Source: an uncultured Pedobacter sp. (GTDB taxonomy: Bacteria; Bacteroidota; Bacteroidia; Sphingobacteriales; Sphingobacteriaceae). From it: DNA of 14,501 nt. The position numbers and the translations under genes were made by a program. The DNA lies in contig CAMLDJ010000126.1 in the NCBI GenBank assembly GCA_946478755.1, forward strand, positions 1 through 14,501, given 5' to 3'. Below are positions 7,319-14,126 of this stretch, one piece after another. The notes beneath the pieces are model-generated. The model saw only the letters and a program-made list of their open reading frames with translations, did no database searches and was not told the origin of the DNA. The stretch's first letter is position 1, and each line of letters begins with the position of its first letter.

Positions 7319-8162
7319 ACTTCCTTACCTGCTGTTTAGAAGTGCCCAGGCCGTCAATCCCAAGTTCAACAACATCCCCGTCTTTAAGGTATACGGGTGG
7401 GTTAAAGCCTAAACCAACACCAGCCGGTGTGCCTGTTGAGATCACGTCGCCTGGTAGTAATGTCATAAACTGGCTCACATAAGAAACCACAAAAGGCACG
7501 TTAAATATAAAATTAGAAGTATTGCCATCCTGCATTTTCTCGCCATTTACGGTAAGCCACAGACGAAGGTTATCCACATCTGCAATTTCGTTCTTTGTAG
7601 CCAGAAATGGGCCAAGCGGGGCGAAAGTATCACAGCCCTTTCCTTTATCCCAGGTTCCGTTTCTTTCGATCTGAAATTCACGTTCGGATACGTCGTTATG
7701 CAAAACATATCCCGCCACGTAATCCAGCGCATCCGCTTCCTCTACATAAGATGCTTTCTTGCCAATCACTACTGCAAGTTCTACTTCCCAATCTGTTTTA
7801 ACGGAGTTCTTAGGAATCACGATATCGTCAAACGGGCCTACCATTGCTGTCGATGATTTCATAAAAATCACTGGTTCAGGCGGAATAGCCGCACCTGTTT
7901 CTCTGGCATGATCAGCATAGTTAAGTCCGATACAAACTATTTTTGAAGGACGGGCTACCGGAGATCCTAACCTTGTGCCGGCAGGGATAACGGTTAAATC
8001 ACCTTCATTTGCCTTAACAAATTCTTCCAGTCTTTCTAAACCGTTCCCATTAAAAAACTGTTCATTATAATCCTCCCCAAAGGCTGAGGTATCATACCAG
8101 GTATCATTTAGTATTATCCCGGTTTTTTCCTGATCGGCATTGCCCCATCTGATTAGTTTCAT
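7305..8162 (-). CDS. Fumarylacetoacetate hydrolase-family protein, probable 2,4-diketo-3-deoxy-L-fuconate hydrolase
   Basis: Predicted to cleave 2,4-diketo-3-deoxy-L-fuconate to pyruvate and L-lactate, the last step of the pathway. At 285 residues it has a short N-terminal region and a FAH catalytic domain from about residue 72. Visible motifs are IGLNYADHARE (78-88), metal ligands E126 and E128 (TDWEVELAVVIGK) and D157 (HNDVSERE), GKGCDTFAPLGP (174-185) and STGTPAGVG (242-250). These match the FAH members that act on acylpyruvates and diketo-deoxy sugar acids. It lies 18 bases after the fucosidase gene and overlaps the lactonase gene by 14 bases. Without the operon context it would be only a generic acylpyruvase-like hydrolase. 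Confidence 0.93.
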   Translation of the reverse strand: MKLIRWGNADQEKTGIILNDTWYDTSAFGEDYNEQFFNGNGLERLEEFVKANEGDLTVIPAGTRLGSPVARPSKIVCIGLNYADHARETGAAIPPEPVIFMKSSTAMVGPFDDIVIPKNSVKTDWEVELAVVIGKKASYVEEADALDYVAGYVLHNDVSEREFQIERNGTWDKGKGCDTFAPLGPFLATKNEIADVDNLRLWLTVNGEKMQDGNTSNFIFNVPFVVSYVSQFMTLLPGDVISTGTPAGVGLGFNPPVYLKDGDVVELGIDGLGTSKQQVRKYVKN

Positions 8163-8180
8163 CTCAATAAATTTTTGTTT

Positions 8181-9509
8181 CTATTTAATTTTCAATTCAA
8201 TAACGGTATCAATGTCATCTATTGTCACACCATCTAAGTATATGGTAGTTTGATCTGTTCTTTGCCTGAATTTTAATTTATGGCCATCCTTCATTAATGC
8301 TGCCGTTACAACCTTCTGCTTTAACCCTGGTAAAACAATAGAAGCCCCGGCAATCTTGCCGATAATATGTGCATATAAAATATGATCTTTTGCAGTGACC
8401 ACACCCCAATCCTGCACATCAATAACGTTTCCGCGTGTTCCATACACACTGGCGCCGTATTGTTTCATCCAGTCTCCGATCTTAGCCAGCGTATCTATAT
8501 TTTCCGGTTGAATTATTCCATTTGGCATCGGGCCGACATTCAATAAAAAGTTGGCGTTCCTCCCGGCATCGTTTACCAGATAGTGGATCAATTGCTTGAC
8601 CGATTTATATTTTCTATCCGTCATGTTAAAACCCCATGAATTGTTCATGGTCTCACAGGTTTCCAGCGGAAGCTGCGAAATGCTGGCACCGCCAAAACCC
8701 GAGGTATTCAGCCCAGGAAGATCCTTCTCGAACATCTGGAAATCTTCGCCTTCGATAGGGGATAAGTGGTGATTATTACCGATCAGGCATTGTGGCTGCA
8801 GTTTGTGTATCAGACTATAAATCTCATCGTAATGCCAGTCTACCTTTGCTTTTAAAGTTTTATCTTTATCGTCATCCAGCTGGTCCCAGTGTCCATCAAA
8901 CCAGATCCCTCCTATCTCACCATAATTGCTCAGCAATTCTGTTAACTGCGCCTTCATAAAAGTGACATAATCGTTCCAGTTCCCTTTTTCCGTTCGCCCC
9001 GTTCCTTTTCCGGTCTTTCCTGTAGCATACTGGTAATCCGTGCGTGACCAGTCCAGCAATGAATAGTATAAAAACAACTTGATCCCTTCCTTATGGCATT
9101 CCTTTGCCAGCTCTGCCAGGATATCCTGTCCATAAGGTGTTTCGGTTATCTTCCAGTCCGACTGCCTGGTATCCCAGTTGCTGAAACCGTCATGATGCCG
9201 GGTAACGAAGGTAATGTACTTCATGCCGGCACTTTTGGCTGCATTCACCCATTTTTTTGCATCAAAGGCAGTGGGATTAAAGATTCCTTTTAACCGCTTG
9301 TAATCATCTACCTTTATATTCTTGTTGTTCATTACCCATTCGCCATCGCTAAGAACGCTAAAAGCTCCCCAATGGATGAAGAGTCCGAATTTCATGTCCT
9401 GAAAATCTTTCCTTGCGGCAAGGTTTTCCGGACCGGGTGTATAATGCTGTGCACTTAAACCAAATGCACTGCTAAACAAAATGGATAAAGCAAGGAAGAG
9501 CTGTTTCAT
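8181..9509 (-). CDS. Secreted alpha-L-fucosidase, glycoside hydrolase family 29
   Basis: Releases terminal alpha-linked L-fucose from glycans, feeding the operon. A cleavable signal peptide (MKQLFLALSILFSSAFGLSA, cut before QHY) places it in the periplasm or outside. No lipobox is seen. The GH29 barrel (about 25-350) shows FGLFIHWGAFSV (41-52), TRHHDGFSNWDT (103-114) and the nucleophile region IGGIWFDGHWD with D205. It continues with LETCETMNNSWGF (282-294) and FLLNVGPMPNG. The general acid/base is less certain; E256 or E261 in EGEDFQMFEKDLPG are candidates. A short C-terminal beta-rich region ends the protein at 442 residues, compact for the family. It lies 11 bases after the dehydrogenase gene and 18 before the FAH gene, so it is co-transcribed with the catabolic enzymes. 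Its linkage preference cannot be read. Confidence 0.95.
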   Translation of the reverse strand: MKQLFLALSILFSSAFGLSAQHYTPGPENLAARKDFQDMKFGLFIHWGAFSVLSDGEWVMNNKNIKVDDYKRLKGIFNPTAFDAKKWVNAAKSAGMKYITFVTRHHDGFSNWDTRQSDWKITETPYGQDILAELAKECHKEGIKLFLYYSLLDWSRTDYQYATGKTGKGTGRTEKGNWNDYVTFMKAQLTELLSNYGEIGGIWFDGHWDQLDDDKDKTLKAKVDWHYDEIYSLIHKLQPQCLIGNNHHLSPIEGEDFQMFEKDLPGLNTSGFGGASISQLPLETCETMNNSWGFNMTDRKYKSVKQLIHYLVNDAGRNANFLLNVGPMPNGIIQPENIDTLAKIGDWMKQYGASVYGTRGNVIDVQDWGVVTAKDHILYAHIIGKIAGASIVLPGLKQKVVTAALMKDGHKLKFRQRTDQTTIYLDGVTIDDIDTVIELKIK

Positions 9510-9520
9510 ATGGTACGAGG

Positions 9521-10285
9521 TTAGTTATTTAACTTTATAAAGCCGCCATCCAAAGGATAATCATTTCCGGTTACAAAGCCTGATTCATCGGCACATAAAT
9601 AAAGTGCCAGTGACGCCACTTCTTCCGGTTTCCCCATACGGCCTATTGGCTGGCTCTTTGATAATTTTTCAAAGATTTCCGCTTCCTGTCCGGCATAATT
9701 TTTAGCAATAAAACCGTCTACAAAAGGGGTATGTACCCTGGCTGGAGAAATGCTGTTGCACCTAATCCCATCAGCCATATAATCTTTGGCTACTGACATG
9801 GTCATGGCAAAAATGGCACCTTTACTCATGGAGTAGGCAAAACGGTCTGACAGGCCAACTACAGCACCAATTGAGGCCATGTTTAGCACCACGCCCGAGC
9901 CTCTCCGCTTCATTGCCGGAATAGCTGCATAAAGGCAGTTGTAAGCCCCTTTAACATTTACATCGAAGACTTTGACGAAATCCGCTTCACTGGTATTATC
10001 TGCCCTTCCAATATGGGCGATACCTGCATTATTCACCAGAATATCAATGTCACCGATCTCCTTAAATACGCCAACAACGGCGGACTGGTTACTTACATCA
10101 CATCCATACACACTGGCCATTCCGCCATCGGCCTGAATTTCATTTACGGTTTGCAAACCTGCATCCGCATTTAACTCGATAATGTGGACATGCGCACCCT
10201 GTCTGGCGAAAAGCACTGATATTGCTTTTCCAATTCCGCTGCCACCTCCTGTAATAATCGCTGATTTTCCTTTTAAACTAAACAT
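9521..10285 (-). CDS. SDR-family dehydrogenase, probable 2-keto-3-deoxy-L-fuconate dehydrogenase
   Basis: Predicted to oxidise the C4 hydroxyl of 2-keto-3-deoxy-L-fuconate to the 2,4-diketo acid that the FAH-family enzyme cleaves. It is a classical 254-residue SDR with TGGGSGIG (12-19), NNAG (85-88), and an intact catalytic triad S138, Y151, K155 (FAYSMSKGA). E37 at the end of beta-2 indicates NAD rather than NADP. The SISPARVHTPFVDGF segment resembles known 2-keto-3-deoxy-L-fuconate dehydrogenases. It starts 9 bases after the UxaA-like gene ends and is followed by the fucosidase gene. The alternative, that this is the L-fucose dehydrogenase and the distal SDR acts on the keto-deoxy acid, is less likely but not excluded by sequence alone. 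Confidence 0.92.
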   Translation of the reverse strand: MFSLKGKSAIITGGGSGIGKAISVLFARQGAHVHIIELNADAGLQTVNEIQADGGMASVYGCDVSNQSAVVGVFKEIGDIDILVNNAGIAHIGRADNTSEADFVKVFDVNVKGAYNCLYAAIPAMKRRGSGVVLNMASIGAVVGLSDRFAYSMSKGAIFAMTMSVAKDYMADGIRCNSISPARVHTPFVDGFIAKNYAGQEAEIFEKLSKSQPIGRMGKPEEVASLALYLCADESGFVTGNDYPLDGGFIKLNN

Positions 10286-10294
10286 TTTTAATAA

Positions 10295-11953
10295 TTATAA
10301 TGAAACTCCTCTTTTCCATGGGATAAAATCATCCTGGTTCAATTGCACCGCTTTGGGAATTACCTCTCCACTTGCCGCTTTAATGCAATAGTCCAGAATT
10401 TCGGTCCCCATTTCCTCAATGGTCTTCTCCCCACGAATGATACCGCCTGTATCTATGTCAATGATATCGCCCATTCGCGTAGCCAGTGCGGTATTAGTCG
10501 CAACCTTGATCACCGGACAAACGGGATTTCCTGTAGGGGTGCCCAGGCCAGTGGTAAACAAGATCAGGGTAGCGCCACTAGCAGCCTTTCCGGTTGTAGC
10601 CTCCACATCATTTCCCGGTGTACAAACTAAACTCAATCCCGGCTTTGTTACAGGCTCCGTATAATCGAGTACATCTACTACTGGTGAGGTACCTGCCTTT
10701 TTTGCTGCACCTGTGCTTTTTATCGCATCGGTGATTAAACCATCCTTTATATTACCCGGTGATGGGTTCATATGAAATCCCGAACCTACAGCATGTGCCT
10801 GTGCATCATACTCCTGCATCAGTCGGATAAATTTCTCTGCTGTCGGCTCATTCATACACCGGTCAATTATATTCTGCTCAGCACCACACAGTTCCGGAAA
10901 CTCGGCAAGTAAAACTTTAGCTCCTAAAGCTACTAATAAATCTGACGTATATCCAACCGCAGGATTGGCAGATATTCCGCTAAACCCATCACTTCCTCCA
11001 CATTTGACCCCAACACATAATTTACTTAGCGGGGCAGGCTTTCTTTCAACTTTATTAACTTTGGTTAGTCCCGCAAACGTTTTCTGGATTGCCTCTTTAA
11101 TCAGCCACTCTTCGCTCTGGCTTTGCTGTTGTTCGAATATTAAAACTGGTTTATCAAAGGAAGGGTTTCTCGTTTTAACATCATCCAGTAAATTTTGTGT
11201 CTGCAGGTGCTGACAGCCTAAGCTCAATACCGTTATTCCGGCAACATTGGGATGATCTGCATACGCAGCCAGAAGCTGGCTTAACAATGCCGAATCCTGT
11301 CTGGTTCCACCACAGCCACCCTGGTGATTTAGAAACTTAATTCCATCTACATTTTTAAATACCCTCTTTTTAAGCGGTTCTACCGGAGCAAGTCCGTCCA
11401 GCTTAAAAGCGGCAATATCTTCTCCTGCCTGATAAGCCTCCAGTAATTGTTCTGTAAACTGTTTATATTTATCTGTTACCGTATATCCTAAAGTATTGTG
11501 CAAAGCTTCCCTGATCACATCGAGATTCCTGTTCTCACAAAAAACCGTAGGTACAAACAGCCAGTAGTTTGCGGTCCCCACTCTCCCATCTGTCCGGTGA
11601 TATCCGTTAAAGGTCCTGTCTCTGAATTTTGAAATGTCTGGCACCTGCCATTCGTAATTTACATTCCGGTACGCATAATCCTGAGAAGCATGATGCACAT
11701 TCTCTGTAGTCATTAATCCCCCCTGCGGGATAAAAGCGGTAGCTTTTCCAACAAGGACACCATACATCAGGACATCAGCACCCACTGGAACGTCCTCAAT
11801 GAAGAACTTATGCTTGGCATGCACGTCATCCTTTAAGGTGATCGTGCGACCATTCCACGTGACGATTTGACCTTTAGGCAAATCCTGCAAGGCCACTAAC
11901 ACATTATCATCGGGGTGAATCTGCAAAAAACTCTTTATCATATTTACTGCCAT
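10295..11953 (-). CDS. Altronate-dehydratase-family (UxaA/GarD) protein, probable L-fuconate dehydratase
   Basis: Predicted to dehydrate L-fuconate to 2-keto-3-deoxy-L-fuconate. It has 552 residues with an N-terminal SAF domain (about 10-90) and the large UxaA catalytic region. Conserved stretches include NHQGGCGGTRQDS (C214), LSLGCQHLQT (C247), GVKCGGSDGFSGISANP (C318), ELCGAEQ (C356) and CTPGNDVEATTG; these Cys/His-rich motifs fit the family's metal-dependent dehydratases. There is no enolase-superfamily fuconate dehydratase in the window, so this protein fills that gap. Altronate-dehydratase-family members acting in L-fucose and D-arabinose pathways are known. The start at 11953 overlaps the mutarotase gene by 10 bases (AAAGGATGGCAGTAA); an in-frame ATG four codons later (11941) is an alternative. 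A real D-altronate dehydratase is less likely because no uronate genes accompany it. Confidence 0.93.
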   Translation of the reverse strand: MAVNMIKSFLQIHPDDNVLVALQDLPKGQIVTWNGRTITLKDDVHAKHKFFIEDVPVGADVLMYGVLVGKATAFIPQGGLMTTENVHHASQDYAYRNVNYEWQVPDISKFRDRTFNGYHRTDGRVGTANYWLFVPTVFCENRNLDVIREALHNTLGYTVTDKYKQFTEQLLEAYQAGEDIAAFKLDGLAPVEPLKKRVFKNVDGIKFLNHQGGCGGTRQDSALLSQLLAAYADHPNVAGITVLSLGCQHLQTQNLLDDVKTRNPSFDKPVLIFEQQQSQSEEWLIKEAIQKTFAGLTKVNKVERKPAPLSKLCVGVKCGGSDGFSGISANPAVGYTSDLLVALGAKVLLAEFPELCGAEQNIIDRCMNEPTAEKFIRLMQEYDAQAHAVGSGFHMNPSPGNIKDGLITDAIKSTGAAKKAGTSPVVDVLDYTEPVTKPGLSLVCTPGNDVEATTGKAASGATLILFTTGLGTPTGNPVCPVIKVATNTALATRMGDIIDIDTGGIIRGEKTIEEMGTEILDYCIKAASGEVIPKAVQLNQDDFIPWKRGVSL

Positions 11954-12291
11954 CCTTTGTTTAACTCAAATATTTTATCCATCATTATCCATTTCTCACC
12001 CGGTTTAGCACCAGGTACTGCTTGCTGATATTTCCACATCAGGGTTTCCCATTCCTGGACCTTATCATTAGCAGCATCCATATTTGCCTTATCCTCAAAA
12101 CTAAAATCCTCATTTACGTCCATGATCATAAACAAACGATTCCCTGTTCTATAGATTTCCATGCCCACAATTCCTGAAGATCTGATACTTTCTATAATCT
12201 CCGGCCATACTTTGCGGTGCATCTCTTCATACCCGGCGATCAGTTGATCATCGGGTATCAGGTCAAGCGTAAAGCAGTATCTTCTATTCAT
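11944..12291 (-). CDS. L-rhamnose mutarotase-family protein (DUF718), probable L-fucose mutarotase
   Basis: A small cytoplasmic protein of 115 residues, close to the ~104-residue RhaM length, that would interconvert the alpha and beta anomers of the imported deoxyhexose. The family motif YEEMHRKVWPEI (21-32) carries Y21, H25 and W29, and IYRTGNRLFMIMDV (about 46-59) follows. It is not homologous to E. coli FucU; members of this family are often annotated as L-fucose mutarotase in fucose clusters. It overlaps fucP by 8 bases upstream and the UxaA-like gene by 10 bases downstream, so all three are translationally linked. Substrate is inferred from the operon. Confidence 0.92.
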   Translation of the reverse strand: MNRRYCFTLDLIPDDQLIAGYEEMHRKVWPEIIESIRSSGIVGMEIYRTGNRLFMIMDVNEDFSFEDKANMDAANDKVQEWETLMWKYQQAVPGAKPGEKWIMMDKIFELNKGWQ

Positions 12292-13540
12292 AATTTATTT
12301 TTTTAACAACTTTATGCCCATTTAAGCCAAACAGGAATACAACAAAGAAACAGATCAGAGGGATCGCATATCCTGTTTGTATGTTCTGCGTTTCATCACT
12401 GATATAGCCCATTACCGGGGGTAATATCGCACCACCTACTATAGACATAATGATTAGGCTGCTTCCAAACTTGGTATCTTTACCAAGGTCTTTAATTCCC
12501 AATGAAAAAATGGTTGGAAACATGATCGACATGAAAAAGGCAATACCAATAACGGCATATAGAGCGACATTTCCATTGGATACTATCGCCAGCATACATA
12601 AGGCTACGTTTATAAATGCATAAATGGTAAGTAATCGTTCAGGTTTAACGAATTTCATCATAAAAGTACCAAAAAAACGTCCGATCATAAAAGCCATGCC
12701 CATGCCATAGCCTGCATATTGAGCTGCCTTCTGCTCATCGATCCCCGCAGCCTTCGTTGCATATAATATGAAAAAACTAAACACGCATACCTGGGCACCC
12801 ACGTAAAAGAATTGGGCGGCCACGGCCCAGCTCAAATGTCTGTGCTTCAAAGCATGTAATATTCCTGTTTGCTCACCTTCCTGTTCTTTGGTTTCTTTAA
12901 TTTCCGGCAATTTCAAAAAGAAGAAGATGATGGCGATAACCAAAATGATACTGCCCAAAATAAAGTAAGGCGTTTTTACCGTCGACGCTTCAGAGGCCAG
13001 CGCTATTTGTTTAGCGGATTCCGTCATGGCACTCAATTCCGTTTCCGAATATCCTTTAGTCAGGATAATCTTCGCCCCAATTATCGGTGCCAGCGTGGCA
13101 GCCAGACCATTAAAAGATTGTGCAAAGTTTAAGCGAAAAGAAGAATTTTCCGGTGGCCCCAATAAAGAAGCGTAAGGGTTAGCTGCCGTTTCGAGTATGG
13201 TTAAACCGCATGCTATAATAAACAATGCAACTAAAAAGAAAAAATACAGCTGGGTATTTGCAGCCGGGATAAACAAAAAAGACCCCAGGGCAAACAGGAG
13301 CAGACCTATAATGATCCCTGTTTTATATCCATACTTTTTCATGATAAATCCAGCTGGCAAGGCCATTACAAAATAAGCAATAAATACTGCTGAATCAACC
13401 AATGAAGCCTGCAATGTGGATAAGCTGAATGATTTTTTTAAATGCGGGATGAGTATCGGATCAAGGTTATGTACAAAGCCCCACATAAAAAAGAGTGAGG
13501 TGATCATGATAAAAGGGAAAAGATATTTATTTTTCGTCAT
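12284..13540 (-). CDS. fucP: FucP-type L-fucose/proton symporter (MFS, FHS family)
   Basis: An inner-membrane major-facilitator transporter that brings in L-fucose with protons; first gene of the operon. With the ATG at 13540 it has 418 residues, about 12 hydrophobic segments and a charged loop near the middle (KLPEIKETKEQEGEQ). Motifs match E. coli FucP: SLFFMWGFVHNLDPILIPHL near the start, ALPAGFIMKKYGYKTGIIIGL, and LTILETAANPYASLLGP, with E117 equivalent to E. coli E135. The first motif is shifted: Asp (D27) precedes Pro where E. coli has Asn then Asp46. An in-frame TTG at 13564 would add eight residues (426 aa); I prefer the ATG because the protein then starts at the usual place just before the first helix. 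Uptake of a related hexose is possible, but the neighbours favour L-fucose. Confidence 0.94.
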   Translation of the reverse strand: MTKNKYLFPFIMITSLFFMWGFVHNLDPILIPHLKKSFSLSTLQASLVDSAVFIAYFVMALPAGFIMKKYGYKTGIIIGLLLFALGSFLFIPAANTQLYFFFLVALFIIACGLTILETAANPYASLLGPPENSSFRLNFAQSFNGLAATLAPIIGAKIILTKGYSETELSAMTESAKQIALASEASTVKTPYFILGSIILVIAIIFFFLKLPEIKETKEQEGEQTGILHALKHRHLSWAVAAQFFYVGAQVCVFSFFILYATKAAGIDEQKAAQYAGYGMGMAFMIGRFFGTFMMKFVKPERLLTIYAFINVALCMLAIVSNGNVALYAVIGIAFFMSIMFPTIFSLGIKDLGKDTKFGSSLIIMSIVGGAILPPVMGYISDETQNIQTGYAIPLICFFVVFLFGLNGHKVVKKINYE

Positions 13541-13593
13541 CTGGTTAAAAATTTGGTTACCCAAAGGACGTGAATTCTCACCTTATTTATTTT

Positions 13594-13611
13594 ATGATAT
13601 TATCATATCAT
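13594..13611. promoter_or_regulatory. Perfect inverted repeat upstream of fucP, candidate operator
   Basis: ATGATAT (13594-13600) and ATATCAT (13605-13611) are exact inverted repeats around a 4-base centre, 53 bases upstream of the fucP ATG. The size and symmetry suit a dimeric repressor or activator. No hairpin-stabilising GC and no T-tract follow, so it is not a terminator. No regulator gene lies in the window, so its binding protein is unknown. I see no clean TTTG / TAnnTTTG pair here to place the promoter exactly. Confidence 0.45.
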
Positions 13612-13632
13612 TAAACGATTTTGGCATATAAA

Positions 13633-13707
13633 GTGACCATTCTCCTCTAAGGCTGGAATCTTTGCCTGAAAAAGGCAAAGTTCCGAGGCCTTTTCGGAGA
13701 AGGTAAC
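13633..13707. repeat. Imperfect palindrome, copy A
   Basis: The outer arms GTGACC (13633-13638) and GGTAAC (13702-13707) match with one mismatch. TTCTCC on the left then pairs with GGAGAA on the right, and the inner hairpin is GGAA-t-CTTTGCCT / AGGCAAAG-TTCC (13655-13684) around GAAAA. The whole element folds as one long hairpin with internal loops. The left arm is clearly similar to the reverse complement of the right arm of copy B (14053-14126), sharing TGACC-TTCTC-GGCTG-TTTGCC. There is no adjacent transposase. Confidence 0.65.
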
Positions 13708-13840
13708 TTTATCGTTCAGTCAAAGATTGAAGGAAGTTTTTGCAAAAAACAAAGCAAATTTTTCGAGGCCTTTTCGGGAAGGTAAATCATTGTTCAGTCA
13801 AACGTTGAAAGAAGATTTCTTACAACAAACAAAGAAATTT
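13681..13840 (+). repeat. Two tandem 80-bp direct repeats
   Basis: Unit 1 (13681-13760) and unit 2 (13761-13840) align end to end with an offset of 80 bases. Shared blocks include CGAGGCCTTTTCGG, GAAGGTAA, GTTCAGTCAAA, TTGAA-GAAG, and a closing AACAAAG-AAATT. The copies have diverged by scattered substitutions. Each unit ends in an inverted-repeat segment: TTTGC/GCAAA in unit 1 and ATTTCTT/AAGAAAT in unit 2. Unit 1 begins inside the right arm of palindrome A. Confidence 0.7.
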
Positions 13841-13935
13841 CGCAGAAAGTGGAGTGCCACATAGGCCGGAAAGCAATTCATATAGCAAAATTATAACCGA
13901 AGCTGAATACAGGTTTTTTTAAATACTGCGCAAAC

Positions 13936-13963
13936 AAAAAAGCTCCGGTGAAACCGAAGCTTT
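13936..13963 (-). terminator. Intrinsic terminator downstream of rmlA
   Basis: On the minus strand, AAAGCTTCGGT pairs with ACCGGAGCTTT (a G-U wobble at one position) around a three-base loop, and the stem runs into TTTTTT. On the plus strand the same position is a C/A mismatch, so the structure is better as a minus-strand terminator. It lies 160 bases after the rmlA stop codon. Confidence 0.65.
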
Positions 13964-14052
13964 AAATTTCATAACATCTGGATGTAAATTATACCACCTA
14001 AAGGCTGACACGTTCAACATAACTCAACAATGCGCCCTGTTGACGAATAAAA

Positions 14053-14126
14053 TTACCTTCTCAGAAACGGCCTCAGCGTTGTTTGCCTTTTCGGCAAACT
14101 AATGCAGCCGTTGAAGAGAACGGTCA
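14053..14126. repeat. Imperfect palindrome, copy B, overlapping the rmlA stop codon
   Basis: Arms of about 35 bases pair imperfectly: TTACC (14053-14057) with GGTCA (14122-14126), TTCTC with GAGAA, AAACGGC with GCCGTT, and a perfect core GTTTGCC (14081-14087) / GGCAAAC (14093-14099) around TTTTC. The right end is the TGA stop codon of rmlA. It is related to copy A at 13633-13707. Confidence 0.65.

Larger units (their letters stand above)
13541..14123. other. Non-coding region between fucP and rmlA
   Basis: 583 bases hold no credible gene. Contents in order: the fucP leader and a perfect inverted repeat (13594-13611), a 75-bp imperfect palindrome (13633-13707) embedded at the start of an 80-bp direct duplication (13681-13840), about 95 bases of AT-rich sequence with nothing recognised (13841-13935), a minus-strand terminator (13936-13963), and a second related palindrome reaching the rmlA stop codon (14053-14126). 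Short open frames here do not resemble proteins. Confidence 0.7.

Noticed and set aside
5687..13540. Phosphorylative fucose pathway (FucI, FucK, FucA) or a uronate/altronate cluster
   Set aside because: No isomerase, kinase, aldolase or uronate gene is present. The UxaA-like gene sits among a fucosidase, FucP, a lactonase and a FAH hydrolase, which fits the oxidative route.
13541..13564. TTG start giving a 426-residue FucP
   Set aside because: The added eight residues (MGNQIFNQ) have no family support. The ATG at 13540 starts just before the first transmembrane helix, as usual. The TTG start remains possible.
13681..13840. CRISPR-like array
   Set aside because: Only two 80-base units occur, with no spacers; the units are similar throughout and no cas genes are nearby.
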